A stretch of DNA of 64,000 nucleotides from an uncultured Bacteroidota bacterium. GTDB lineage: Bacteria > Bacteroidota > Bacteroidia > Chitinophagales > Chitinophagaceae. A program made the position numbers and the translations under genes. Below are positions 1-9,525 of this stretch, piece by piece; positions within the stretch are counted from its first letter, which is position 1, and every line of letters begins with the position of its first letter. The DNA is taken from assembly GCA_903837525.1 (NCBI GenBank), contig CAILUU010000026.1, forward strand, positions 1 to 64,000, in the 5' to 3' direction. The notes beneath the pieces were generated by a model. The model did not search any database. It was not told the DNA's origin and saw only the letters and a program-made list of their open reading frames with translations.

Positions 1-47
1 CAAAATCAAATGCAATATTTACATTTTTATTTATAATAATTTTTTTA

Positions 48-401
48 TTAATTAACGGGGATTCTAATTTTTACACCAGTATAACCTTGTTTAATATCGG
101 GCATTACAATTCTATTTTTGTACGGAACAACATAAATGGTGTTGCCTTTTTGAAAAGTAATTAAAGAAGTATTATAAACACTACTTGTTGAGTACTGCTT
201 TTTAACTAAAATGCTTCCACGGTAGAATAAGCCATTTTTTAAATTGCTATATAAGGAGTTTTTAATTGAATTAAAATTACTCGAAATATTAACGGTTACT
301 TTATTTTTAGCTTTTTTTCCAATACCCTTATCAGCCAAAACTGTATGTGTAGTACAAATAAGTACAACAACTAAAATTGAAGTTTTGATAATCTTTATCA
401 T
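48..401 (-). CDS. Hypothetical secreted protein, 117 aa
   Basis: No family recognised. The N terminus is a clear Sec signal peptide (basic MIKIIK, hydrophobic stretch, TVLADKG), so the mature product of roughly 95 residues is probably periplasmic or exported. The mature part is basic and rich in Ser/Asn/Lys, with a short beta-rich end (GNTIYVVPYKNRI) and no cysteine. A TATATTTG promoter element lies about 20 bases before the ATG, which supports the start. It stands alone, divergent from the TPR gene. Function unknown; the existence of the gene is fairly sure because of the signal peptide and promoter. Confidence 0.7.
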   Translation of the reverse strand: MIKIIKTSILVVVLICTTHTVLADKGIGKKAKNKVTVNISSNFNSIKNSLYSNLKNGLFYRGSILVKKQYSTSSVYNTSLITFQKGNTIYVVPYKNRIVMPDIKQGYTGVKIRIPVN

Positions 402-421
402 TGGTATTTAATTTTATAGCA

Positions 422-429
422 CAAATATA
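422..429 (-). promoter_or_regulatory. Bacteroidota -7 element (TATATTTG) for the upstream hypothetical gene
   Basis: Reads TATATTTG on the minus strand, a full match to the Bacteroidota TAnnTTTG -7 consensus, 20 bases before the ATG at 401. No convincing TTG at the -33 spacing was seen. Confidence 0.5.
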
Positions 430-560
430 TTAAAAAATATTCGTAATTCTATTACCACTCATATCTTGTTTTAGTAATATTTTAACTTTTATACATATAA
501 ATAACCCTCAAAAATTGTTTATTTCAGTAAAACTGCTTAATTTACAATAACCTATAGCAT

Positions 561-1982
561 ATGAGTTACAATCCTTATCGACAAGATAGAGATGAATTAA
601 AGGAGCTACTTCAACAGTACGACAACCTTAAAAAAGGAAAAAATTTTTCTTTTATTGAAGAAGAATCTTTCGAACGCATTATTGACTACTACGACGAAAA
701 AGAACAACTAGCCTTAGCACTTCAAGCTGCAGAATATGGAATAGAACAATATGTTTACTCCGCCGCACTCTTACTTAGAAAAGCAGATATTTTAATAGCA
801 TTAAAAAAATATGCCGAAGCATTACCTATTTTAGATAAAGCCGAACTTTTAGATAGGAGAGATACTAATTTGTACATTTTAAAAACCGATGCATATTTAG
901 CCTTAGATATGCAAGAAAAAGCAGCTGCTGTTTTAGAAGCTGCAATTGATGATTTTACTGGCGATGAAAAATTAGATTTACTTTTTGAATTAGCAGATGT
1001 TTACGACGACTATGAAAATTTTGAAAAAGTATTTGATTGTTTAGTAATGGTTTTAGATATTGAGCCTAACAATGAAGAAGCCTTGTATAAAATTTGTTTT
1101 TGGACAGATTTTACTGGGCGTAATGAAGAGGGTATAAAACTCCATCAAAAAATCATTGAAGGATTTCCTTTTAACGAATTGGCTTGGTTTAATTTGGGTG
1201 CAGCCTATCAAGGCATAAAATTATATGAAAAAGCAATAGATGCCTATCAATACGCAATAGCTATAGAAGAAAAGTTTGACTATGCTTTACGTAATATGGG
1301 AGATGCGTACATACGTTTACGAAAGTATAAAGAAGCTATTGAAGTGTTAGAAAAAGTATTAGAGCTAGCAAGGCCCGAAGATGTTATTTACGAGGCTATT
1401 GGCCATTGCTACGATAGGTTGAATGATTATGCAAATGCAAGATTTTACTATAAAAAAGCAAGCCACTTAAATACTTCAGATAGTCAGCTTATTTTTAAAA
1501 TAGCCTGTACCTACATGAACGAAGCACAATGGACTAGTGCTATAAAGTTTTTGGAAACGGCTATGCGTATGTATAAGCAACAACCCGATTTTAATTTAGC
1601 TATGGGTCAGTGCTATATGGAGTTAAATAAGCTTGATGAAGCCATTATTTATTTTGGGAATGTTGTACGCCTAAAGCCTAAGAATGTAAATGGTTGGTTA
1701 GAGTTATTAAAGTGTTTGTATAAAGCAACGTTGTTTAATGATGCGTTAGTCTATGTAGACTTTGCTTACGAACAAACAGAAGCTAAACCTATTTTTTTGT
1801 ATTACAAAAGCGCCACACAATTTGCACTAGGCAAATCAAAAGAAGGCCTTCTGCAATTAGATATTGCCATGACAAAAAACCCTAAATTAATTAAAAAATT
1901 TATAGAGCTAAATCCATCTATTTTACAAAATCAGCAAGTGGTTGATGTAATTGCTAGGTATAAAAAGAAAAAATCTATTTAA
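561..1982 (+). CDS. Tetratricopeptide repeat protein, 473 aa
   Basis: Soluble alpha-helical solenoid made almost wholly of TPR units: from about residue 50 onward there are repeated A/G-x-x-Y/F and A-I-x-x-Y/L-x-x-A patterns (for example LAWFNLGAAYQGIKLYEKAIDAYQYAIAI and DYALRNMGDAYIRLRKYKEAIEVLEKVLEL). No signal peptide or membrane segment, so a cytoplasmic scaffold for protein-protein contacts is likely. The first 45 residues are acidic and non-repetitive. Single-gene unit; the next gene has its own promoter. Partners cannot be told from sequence. Similar unannotated TPR proteins are common in Bacteroidota. Confidence 0.85.
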   Translation: MSYNPYRQDRDELKELLQQYDNLKKGKNFSFIEEESFERIIDYYDEKEQLALALQAAEYGIEQYVYSAALLLRKADILIALKKYAEALPILDKAELLDRRDTNLYILKTDAYLALDMQEKAAAVLEAAIDDFTGDEKLDLLFELADVYDDYENFEKVFDCLVMVLDIEPNNEEALYKICFWTDFTGRNEEGIKLHQKIIEGFPFNELAWFNLGAAYQGIKLYEKAIDAYQYAIAIEEKFDYALRNMGDAYIRLRKYKEAIEVLEKVLELARPEDVIYEAIGHCYDRLNDYANARFYYKKASHLNTSDSQLIFKIACTYMNEAQWTSAIKFLETAMRMYKQQPDFNLAMGQCYMELNKLDEAIIYFGNVVRLKPKNVNGWLELLKCLYKATLFNDALVYVDFAYEQTEAKPIFLYYKSATQFALGKSKEGLLQLDIAMTKNPKLIKKFIELNPSILQNQQVVDVIARYKKKKSI

Positions 1983-2065
1983 GTAAAAAGAAACTACACC
2001 TACAGGGTAATAGTCTTTTTAATTTTTTTAGGAAAATTATTAACTTTATTGATTACATCCACCCA

Positions 2066-2095
2066 TTGTCAACTGCTCATTTTTTTTTATCTTTG
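2066..2095 (+). promoter_or_regulatory. Promoter of comA-aroE (TTG-N19-TATCTTTG)
   Basis: TTG at 2066-2068, 19 bases, then TATCTTTG at 2088-2095. This fits the Bacteroidota -33/-7 promoter architecture well. The comA ATG follows 26 bases after the -7 element. Confidence 0.7.
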
Positions 2096-2121
2096 CACCT
2101 TATTAAAATAAATAACCTAGC

Positions 2122-2892
2122 ATGAATTTTAATCTTTCTCAAATACCAGAACGTAATACAAAACCTCGTGACCATGGCATAACAATGGTTATGGATAAAG
2201 GACTTAGTGTAGACGAAGCTAAAAATTTTATGAGTGTAGCTAAACCACATGTTGATATGGTAAAGTTAGGTTTTGGAACATCCTTTGTAACACCAAATCT
2301 TAAAGAAAAATTAGCTGTTTATAGAGCGCATGATATGCCTGTTTATTTTGGGGGTACGTTGTTTGAGGCATTTGTGATTAGAAATCAGTTTGAAGATTAT
2401 ATAAATGTATGCAAAGAGTTTGGCGTAAGTTATGTAGAAGTTAGCGATGGCTCTATTGAAATACCACATGCGGAAAAATGCGGCTATATAGAAAAATTAA
2501 CTAAACACTGTACTGTATTAAGTGAAGTAGGTAGTAAAGATGCCGCACATATTATGGCGCCGTATAAATGGATTGAATTAATGAAAGCCGAATTAGAAAG
2601 CGGGTCAACCTACGTAATTGCAGAGGCAAGAGAAGCTGGTAACGTAGGTATATATAGAGGTAGTGGAGAAGTAAGAGAAGGATTGGTACAAGAAATTTTA
2701 ACACAAATACCCGAAGGGAAAATTATTTGGGAAGCTCCCCAAAAAGCACAACAATTATACTTTTTAGAATTAATTGGTTGTAATGTAAACCTTGGTAATA
2801 TTGCCCCTAACGAAGTTATTCCGTTAGAAGCTATGCGTATTGGATTACGTGGTGATACGTTCCATTTATATTTGGATAAAAAACAAGTCTAA
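2122..2892 (+). CDS. comA: Phosphosulfolactate synthase (ComA family)
   Basis: ComA enzymes add sulfite to phosphoenolpyruvate to give (2R)-phospho-3-sulfolactate, the first step of the archaeal coenzyme M route and a source of C3 sulfonates. The 256-residue length and family blocks fit: VDMVKLGFGTSF near the N terminus, PVYFGGTLFE, VEVSDGSIEI, VLSEVGSKD, IAEAREAGNVGIY and IIWEAPQKAQQ. It is a predicted TIM-barrel cytosolic enzyme. Its stop overlaps the aroE start (TAATG), so the two are co-translated. Bacteroidota make sulfonolipids (capnine, sulfobacin) from cysteate; feeding sulfonate into that route is a plausible inference. comB/comC partners are not in the window. The family call is firm, the physiological role is not. 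Confidence 0.88.
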   Translation: MNFNLSQIPERNTKPRDHGITMVMDKGLSVDEAKNFMSVAKPHVDMVKLGFGTSFVTPNLKEKLAVYRAHDMPVYFGGTLFEAFVIRNQFEDYINVCKEFGVSYVEVSDGSIEIPHAEKCGYIEKLTKHCTVLSEVGSKDAAHIMAPYKWIELMKAELESGSTYVIAEAREAGNVGIYRGSGEVREGLVQEILTQIPEGKIIWEAPQKAQQLYFLELIGCNVNLGNIAPNEVIPLEAMRIGLRGDTFHLYLDKKQV

Positions 2893-3629
2893 TGCAGCAC
2901 TACGGCATTATAGGTTATCCATTAAGATTTTCTTTTTCACAAAATTATTTCACAAAAAAATTTTTGGATGAGGGTATTGTGAATGCATCCTACTCAATTT
3001 ATCCAATTGAAAGAGCCGAGGGAATAAAAAATATTTTACAACAAAATCCTATGTTAAAAGGATTGAATGTTACTATACCGCACAAAAAAAATATACTTCC
3101 TTTTTTAACCAACACTGCTAATTTACCATTAGGGTTAACTGCTTGTAATTGTATTAAAATAGATGGCGAATGTTTAATTGGTTATAATACAGATGTTATT
3201 GGGTTTGAAAAATCGCTTTTGCCCCTGTTACAACAACACCATACAAAAGCTTTGGTATTGGGCAATGGCGGTGCAGCCGATGCGGTGAAGTATTGTTTGA
3301 AAAATTTAGGTATTACCTTTTTAGTTGTGGGGAGAAGGATGACAGATGAAATTGATGTACTGTATGAAAACCTAACAAAAAAAATTTTACTGCAACATTT
3401 AGTAATTATAAATACTACACCAGTTGGTACATTTCCCCATATTGATGAATGCCCAAATTTGCCCTATCAGCATCTTACTCATAAACATTTGCTATACGAT
3501 TTAATTTATAATCCAACAAAAACAATGTTTTTGCAAAAAGGAGAGGAGCAAGGGGCTACTATAAAAAACGGCTACCAAATGCTATTACTACAGGCAGAAG
3601 AAAACTGGCGTATTTGGAATGAAGAATAG
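2892..3629 (+). CDS. aroE: Shikimate dehydrogenase
   Basis: NADPH-dependent reduction of 3-dehydroshikimate to shikimate in aromatic amino-acid synthesis. The substrate domain shows the Ser pair in YPLRFSFSQNYF, and NVTIPHKK holds the catalytic Lys. NTDVIGF and the nucleotide loop LGNGGAADAV follow, and NGYQMLLLQA sits near the C terminus. At 245 residues it is slightly shorter than Escherichia coli AroE (272). The usual AVNT motif is altered to ACNCIKI. The start is fixed by one-base overlap with the comA stop, giving a two-gene operon. It ends 18 bases before the convergent tamB stop. Confidence 0.93.
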   Translation: MQHYGIIGYPLRFSFSQNYFTKKFLDEGIVNASYSIYPIERAEGIKNILQQNPMLKGLNVTIPHKKNILPFLTNTANLPLGLTACNCIKIDGECLIGYNTDVIGFEKSLLPLLQQHHTKALVLGNGGAADAVKYCLKNLGITFLVVGRRMTDEIDVLYENLTKKILLQHLVIINTTPVGTFPHIDECPNLPYQHLTHKHLLYDLIYNPTKTMFLQKGEEQGATIKNGYQMLLLQAEENWRIWNEE

Positions 3630-3647
3630 GGTATTATTTTTCTGCCC

Positions 3648-6600
3648 CTATTTTTTTTTCTTTTTAAACAAATCTCCAAATTTGTCATAATCTTTACGGA
3701 ACGAAAGGCTTACACCACTTCGGTTACGTTGGCCTAAATTTAAATCTGTATTCGTTCTATTAAAACCAACTACTCGTATACTTCCATCTTTATTCAATAA
3801 CCACTGTACCGAAATATCTGGCGTAAGCAAACCACGTCGGGCAAGTTGGGCATAAGGGTTATTATAATCTAAATTACCCCCAAATAAAACTTGTAAACGA
3901 TTACTTAATAAAATTTTAAAACCTGCGCTAACGCTTGCTTGTAATGAAGCTATTCGTTGCTGTAAACTAACTGTAGTACTTAAATCTATATAGGTAGATA
4001 ATACACCTTTTGTTGCTTTTTCTAATTCTTTATTGAATAAATTAGTGAGTAAACTTGATACAATACCACCAATTGTATTTGTTGCTAACCCAGCAACATT
4101 GCCACCGCTTAAAAAGTTTTGTTGGCTATTAATAAATGAATTAAATAAGAGTACACTTACTATTTGTTTATTCATTTCGTTAGGATTATTTTTTAAATCA
4201 TCTAACCATTTTTTTGAAACAAAATCATTTTTTATTTCTCCATCCGCAACAAATTCAAAATTAATAATAGGTTTTTGTAATTCACCTGTTAATGTAGATA
4301 TAATATTTACATCTGCTTTTTGCTTAAACCCTGTTGTAGAAGTTGTGGGAATATTACCTACATCTACATTTGCAGCTAAATAATTTGCTTTTATATTTAT
4401 TGCAGCTTTGTAAGGATCACCATTCCAAACAATAGTTCCATTATTAATGGTAAAGTATTTTTTTAATACCGTTTGAAAATTAAACGTGTATTCTCCACCA
4501 GTGATAGTGTATGTGCCACGTATGCTCAATGGTTCTTTAGTACCCACAGTAATTTTTAAATCACCGTTTCCTCTACCTTTAATAATATCGCCAGTTTCTT
4601 CATCTAAAATAACATCAATTTTTGTAGTAGGATTTGTTTTTAAATCCATGTTAACTAAAATATTCGTACCCTTTTTACCTTTACCAAAGTCATCCATTTT
4701 TGTACCAAATTGTATAAACTCAATATAGTTCAACGTTCCGTTTTCTTTGCTGGTACTACTTGGTATATAAATATGGTTACTATCAATTTCATTTCTGCTT
4801 GGCTCACCACTAATATCCATTCTCATATCGGTTACTGGGCCATCTATTTTTAAAGTTGCATTGCCAATTACTTTACCATAAAACTGACTATTATCTTTTT
4901 TAGTGGTGTTTAATACTAATAATTTTTGCGAATTCAATCTTACATTATCAAATTCAAAATTATCAAATAAGTTATGATACATTTTTCCGCTTGCCTTAGC
5001 CGTATTGTTTAACGTATCTTTTAATTCCATTTCTCCCAAATTAATTTCGTTGGGGTTAAATACAATTGTTTCGTTAGTAAATTTATAGGTACACTGTGTA
5101 TAGTTTACTTTAAACGAGCCATCTGTTATGGTAGTTGTACCCGTAATTGTTTTACCATTTTTACCTATAGTTACCTTTAAATCATTTACCGCATTGCCTT
5201 GCATATTACTAAAAATGCCTTCCAAGTAAGGGCCTAATATTTCTAAATTAAAGCGTTCGGATATAAAGTTTAAGTCTAACACATTTTCTAAACTGTCTTT
5301 ATAATTTGCATCGCCTTCTAGGTTGAATTTATAGACAGGCTCATCAGCATTTGCTTTATACCTAACCTTGCCTGTAGAGGTATTTGCTGTGGCACTAAGG
5401 TTTAGTTTTCCAATTTTTTTATCTTCAAAAGTAAAGTTTTCGGCGTTGCCTTCAAACTCAATAAAAGGGTTACCAAAAGGGTTTTGTAAGGTTAGTGAGC
5501 CGGTTAAAATCCCTTCTAATCTAGGTAATTCTTTTATAAAAGGCGTAAAATCGGTTATGTTTACATTTTTTAATTCCGCTACAATATCAGCTTTGCCTGT
5601 AACATCGTTTTCTTTTGTACCAATAATTATAGATTGATTACCTTGGCTAAATTTAATTTGGTTAGCATCAATGGTTGATTTGCTAATCGTTAATTCACCA
5701 TCATCTTCTAAATTCCATTTTTTATCATTTAAAATAAAAGACGAGGGGAAGAAATGTATTTTAACGCCATCGCTCAATGTTTCAATACTAGCATTTAACT
5801 GAGCATCGCTGAGGGTTTTTGATGCACTCGTAGTTAAATTTAAGGTAGTCATATCTTTTGCCGAAAGTAATATTAATTTGCTTTGTGGTAAATGCAAACT
5901 ATCGTTGAGGCTAATATCATCAACCGTTATTATTGTAGCTAATGTATCACCTGTGCCTACAGATTGTAGATGTGTATTTACAAATGTTTTTCCATCGTAA
6001 CTAAATTCGGGTATATCGGCTGTAAAATTTAACTCATTACCGGGTATTTTTAAGTTACCTACAAATGTGGTGTTGTTAAAACCTTTTAAACGCCTATCAA
6101 TAATTTGTACATATTCATCAACCTCTTTTGTTTTTATATCAAAACTAAAATTTTGATTATCTAGTTTACGTAAAGGCTTTTTAAAATAACCAGGATAGTA
6201 TTTATTTAATAATAACGTAAAAGCATCGGGTAGTTGCTCTATAGTAAATTCACCTTTTATAGAGCCCTCCACGTCGTTACTGCTAAAAGATAATGCTTTT
6301 AGCCCATCTTGTACTGTTGAAGAAATAGTAAAATTATTTAACGATAATTTTTGTCCGTTATGGGTAATTAAAGCATCATCAATAGCTGCACCGCCTAAAA
6401 AAGTATCAATGTTTTTACCCTTAAAATTTAAATTTAATTTTCCTTTTACAATAAATTCATCATTAATTATATTTAATTTCTTTAAGTCTGCTTTTCGTAT
6501 AAAACCATCTAAATTTAATTTTGAATTATTTTCATTAAAATCAATTATACCCACAGCATCTTCTACAATTAAATTAGGATCGTTAATAGAAAAATTGCCT

Positions 6601-8444
6601 TTAAATAATTTTTTATCCAATGTGCCTTTTACAATTAAATTTTGATAATTATAATTTAGTAATTGTACTTGGTTAATAGTTCCATCAAAATTTAACAGTA
6701 CATCTTTTGCTGTAAACCCTTTACCCTTTATTTTTCCATTAACGCTAATATTACCTAGTGTTTTGGTATTTAAAAAACTACTAAGGTTGAATGAAGTTGT
6801 ACTAATTTTACCAGAATAAATTGGAGTTCCTTTTGCAGGTAACTTCATATTAATATCTACATTTATAGTGCCAAGGTTTGTGCCAATACTGCCATAAGCA
6901 ACAAAGTCATTTATAAAGCCAGTATAATTTCCTTTAAAGGTTATAGTACCTAATTTGCTAAGCTGTGGTTGTGTTACTTTTTTTAAAGAGGGAATAAGGG
7001 TTAACAAGTCTGTGTGGGTAGTTCTCAAATCTCTCGACTTAAAATCAATAAATGTTGTTGTAATATCTGGTAGTCCACTTAACGTAATATCTCCATCTAC
7101 AATAGTATTGCCACTTTTAATTAACATGTTTTTGGTAACTAAATTATCTATTGTGCCTCTAGCATTTCCGCTAAGCTCAAAAAGCCTATTCCACGTTTTT
7201 AAGGTTGGTGCAAAAAGAGCAATATCATCACTATGTAGTTTACTATTAATAAATTTACCTTCTAATTTTACGTTATTAATAAACTTATTCATATCTGCAT
7301 TAAAGTTTTCATAACGCATTACATAATAATTACTCAATTTACTTTTTGGTGTAATTAATTCTAATTGATTAAACTCCATCATTGCAGGTGTAAGTTTAAA
7401 AAAGGCATTTATTTTTTGTACATCCAACCCATTCTTTTCTTTTGCAGATAAACTTATGTTAGTGCTCAACGTATCTTGTAAAAATTGTACATTTTTTAAG
7501 CTTCCGTTTAGTTGATTAAACAACATGTGTTGTCCATCAAATTTATCGGTAAAGGCTAAACGCTCTGTTTCTTTGTCTAGGGCAAATATTCCGTTTTTTA
7601 AGGTTATGGTATTTACAAGTATACTCCACTCATCATTATTCCATTTGTATTTTGTAGGTAGGGTAAACTTATTTTGGGGAGGAGAAGAAATACCTAGTTT
7701 TGATTTATTGCCTTGATAATCTCTTTGTGTAAAAATAGGCTCTACTAAATCAATAGAATTAATATCAATTATTTTTTTATTTAAATTTACACTATTAGCG
7801 TTTAAGTAGAATTTTTTTATAGAGGCTACAAGGTTTTGGCCAACCCATTCATCTACTCTATTAAATATAAGGTTTTCAATTTCTATATCTTTTAATTCTA
7901 ACTGTAAACCCTGTTTCTTTTTTTTACCTGTATTAGGGCTATTGAAGTAGTCTATTAAAAATTGATAATTCCAAATGCTATCTGTTCTTTTTAAATTAAC
8001 AACGGTGTTAGTTAAATTTGTATACTTTAAAACAGCGCTATCCTTAAAAAAAAACCAATCGGTAATATTTACTTTAGCAAGGCCTGTATACAACAAGGTA
8101 TCTTGTTTCCTATCCTCTACCAATATCCCTTCTATATTCATTTTATTAAAAAAGCTAAAGTCAATATGCTTTATTTCTACTTTTGTTTTTAAACTTTTAG
8201 AGAGTTTTGCAGCAACTTTTTTAACTAAAAAATTTTGAAAGGGGGTGTAGTTTATACCCAGCCAAAGGGAGGCCAACAGTAAAATGATGCAAGCAAAAAA
8301 AGCAATTTTGTGTTTAATTTTAGTAAAGGTGTAAGCAAATGACAGGGCTAAAAGGCAAAGCAAAAAATAGAATAACCATTTATTTTGCCCATAAACAAAA
8401 TAGCATAATGCCATAAATGCTGCCCAAAAAAGCAGTATAAGCAT
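3648..8444 (-). CDS. tamB: TamB-like translocation/assembly protein (DUF490)
   Basis: Giant inner-membrane-anchored periplasmic protein of the AsmA/TamB class, thought to bridge the envelope and carry lipid and/or help outer-membrane protein insertion. The 1598 residues fit the family. After the N-terminal hydrophobic segments comes the family opening FQNFLVKKVAAKLSKSLKTKVEIKHIDF, then about 1000 residues of beta-rich repeats. The C-terminal TamB domain has FNLEILGPYLEGIF, GDLKITVGTKEPLSIRGTYTITGGEYTF, IVSVLLFNSFI and a barrel-like end (VSLSFRKDYDKFG) followed by a basic KKKKK tail. The N terminus carries about 45 extra residues with two added hydrophobic stretches before the usual single anchor, so the start could lie further in. 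No tamA neighbour is present. Confidence 0.9.
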   Translation of the reverse strand: MLILLFWAAFMALCYFVYGQNKWLFYFLLCLLALSFAYTFTKIKHKIAFFACIILLLASLWLGINYTPFQNFLVKKVAAKLSKSLKTKVEIKHIDFSFFNKMNIEGILVEDRKQDTLLYTGLAKVNITDWFFFKDSAVLKYTNLTNTVVNLKRTDSIWNYQFLIDYFNSPNTGKKKKQGLQLELKDIEIENLIFNRVDEWVGQNLVASIKKFYLNANSVNLNKKIIDINSIDLVEPIFTQRDYQGNKSKLGISSPPQNKFTLPTKYKWNNDEWSILVNTITLKNGIFALDKETERLAFTDKFDGQHMLFNQLNGSLKNVQFLQDTLSTNISLSAKEKNGLDVQKINAFFKLTPAMMEFNQLELITPKSKLSNYYVMRYENFNADMNKFINNVKLEGKFINSKLHSDDIALFAPTLKTWNRLFELSGNARGTIDNLVTKNMLIKSGNTIVDGDITLSGLPDITTTFIDFKSRDLRTTHTDLLTLIPSLKKVTQPQLSKLGTITFKGNYTGFINDFVAYGSIGTNLGTINVDINMKLPAKGTPIYSGKISTTSFNLSSFLNTKTLGNISVNGKIKGKGFTAKDVLLNFDGTINQVQLLNYNYQNLIVKGTLDKKLFKGNFSINDPNLIVEDAVGIIDFNENNSKLNLDGFIRKADLKKLNIINDEFIVKGKLNLNFKGKNIDTFLGGAAIDDALITHNGQKLSLNNFTISSTVQDGLKALSFSSNDVEGSIKGEFTIEQLPDAFTLLLNKYYPGYFKKPLRKLDNQNFSFDIKTKEVDEYVQIIDRRLKGFNNTTFVGNLKIPGNELNFTADIPEFSYDGKTFVNTHLQSVGTGDTLATIITVDDISLNDSLHLPQSKLILLSAKDMTTLNLTTSASKTLSDAQLNASIETLSDGVKIHFFPSSFILNDKKWNLEDDGELTISKSTIDANQIKFSQGNQSIIIGTKENDVTGKADIVAELKNVNITDFTPFIKELPRLEGILTGSLTLQNPFGNPFIEFEGNAENFTFEDKKIGKLNLSATANTSTGKVRYKANADEPVYKFNLEGDANYKDSLENVLDLNFISERFNLEILGPYLEGIFSNMQGNAVNDLKVTIGKNGKTITGTTTITDGSFKVNYTQCTYKFTNETIVFNPNEINLGEMELKDTLNNTAKASGKMYHNLFDNFEFDNVRLNSQKLLVLNTTKKDNSQFYGKVIGNATLKIDGPVTDMRMDISGEPSRNEIDSNHIYIPSSTSKENGTLNYIEFIQFGTKMDDFGKGKKGTNILVNMDLKTNPTTKIDVILDEETGDIIKGRGNGDLKITVGTKEPLSIRGTYTITGGEYTFNFQTVLKKYFTINNGTIVWNGDPYKAAINIKANYLAANVDVGNIPTTSTTGFKQKADVNIISTLTGELQKPIINFEFVADGEIKNDFVSKKWLDDLKNNPNEMNKQIVSVLLFNSFINSQQNFLSGGNVAGLATNTIGGIVSSLLTNLFNKELEKATKGVLSTYIDLSTTVSLQQRIASLQASVSAGFKILLSNRLQVLFGGNLDYNNPYAQLARRGLLTPDISVQWLLNKDGSIRVVGFNRTNTDLNLGQRNRSGVSLSFRKDYDKFGDLFKKKKK

Positions 8445-8562
8445 TATCCATTTTAATATATTACCAAGCCTATGCAGAATTATGATACTATTTGGTGTAA
8501 AATTAACTATTTACCCGTTATAGGCAAATAGGATACCAAAGTGTTATAAATAGCACTAAATA

Positions 8563-8799
8563 TTACTTAAAATAATAACCAATATTTAAACTAAGTATAC
8601 CTTCAAAATCTAATTTTGTAGTAAGAGCTAAACTAAAATCACTTTTTGAAGTAACAAGTTGCTTTATTCCAGCATAAGAAGCCTTAGAGATTGCATAATT
8701 ATAACCTACTTTAATGCCAAATTTATTCGTTTTTGCAAAAATACCTTGAATGCTAATTGTAAAAAAGAAAATAGCAAAAATATGTTTGATAATTTCTAT
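8563..8799 (-). pseudogene. Remnant of a small outer-membrane beta-barrel gene without a start codon
   Basis: Absent from the ORF track because no ATG/GTG/TTG opens it, yet the minus strand reads 78 codons without a stop: a signal-like start (IKHIFAIFFFTISIQGIFAKT), a first strand typical of Bacteroidota porins (NKFGIKVGYNYA), and a typical barrel end (LSLNIGYYFK then stop). Full-length relatives have about 180-220 residues, so the middle appears deleted. The codon where Met is expected is ATA. It may be a decayed gene, or a very small barrel using a rare start. It fills most of the 413-base gap between tamB and the DinB gene. Confidence 0.6.
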
Positions 8800-8857
8800 T
8801 GTAGGTAAAAGTACTATTTTAGATTAGCTAAGGCAAATAAGTAAATAAATAGTAAAA

Positions 8858-9382
8858 TTATTTTTTCATTTCATCATTAAAATGTTGCGATGTGCCTTTA
8901 GGTATAGATAGATTTTTCCAATCCTGTTTTTTAATTAATCTGCCTAAATATACAATTTGCCCTACGTGGTATGGGTAGTGTGCTTGTTGGCGTTGAATAG
9001 CATCTACCACCAACAAACCTTCGTTACGTATAGTTATAGTTTTAAGTAAATCATCTTCTGTTAGGCTTTCAAGTGCAGCCAAATAACACAGCCATCCTTT
9101 TTCCCAAAGGGCAATTAATTTTTCTTTGGATAGCTGTTGATCTTCAAATTCTGCATCTCTATTACGCCAATTTTTTTCGCCATCTGTAGTTAAAAAACTA
9201 GTCCATCGGCTAATCATATTACCCGCCATATGTTGTATAATAAAGGCTATGCTATTGCTTTCGGAATTGGACATAAAATGAAAATCTTTCTCATCAAGTT
9301 GTTCAAATGTTTTATCGGCAAGGTTTTTGTAATACTTAACCCTTGTGATTGTTGATTGAATGAAGTGGGAGTAGAGGGACAT
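8858..9382 (-). CDS. DinB-like / DUF1572 family protein
   Basis: The 174-residue helical-bundle protein belongs to the DinB/YfiT-like metalloenzyme superfamily (DUF1572 branch). Visible features: SIAFIIQHMAGNMISRWTSFL with the first conserved His, and HYPYHVGQIVYLGRL with the paired His near the C terminus. Together they supply the usual three-His metal site. Members of this fold act as thiol-dependent transferases or hydrolases, but the substrate of this branch is not known. No signal peptide, so cytoplasmic. Downstream of and co-oriented with ggt, but separated by about 140 bases, so probably transcribed separately. Confidence 0.8.
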   Translation of the reverse strand: MSLYSHFIQSTITRVKYYKNLADKTFEQLDEKDFHFMSNSESNSIAFIIQHMAGNMISRWTSFLTTDGEKNWRNRDAEFEDQQLSKEKLIALWEKGWLCYLAALESLTEDDLLKTITIRNEGLLVVDAIQRQQAHYPYHVGQIVYLGRLIKKQDWKNLSIPKGTSQHFNDEMKK

Positions 9383-9525
9383 TATTTAAAAGGAGTTTTT
9401 AAAATTGTGTTACTAAATATTAAAGTATTATATAGTAATGAGTGGTACTTTTCCAAAAAGGAAATTAGATTTAGTTAAAAGGTTAAGGCTTAAGTCCTCA
9501 TTTCTCCATCATAATTTATCATTGA

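Noticed and set aside
4033-8238. Seven plus-strand ORFs of 63-119 aa under tamB
   Set aside because: All are antisense shadows of the 1598-codon tamB frame and lack protein-like features.
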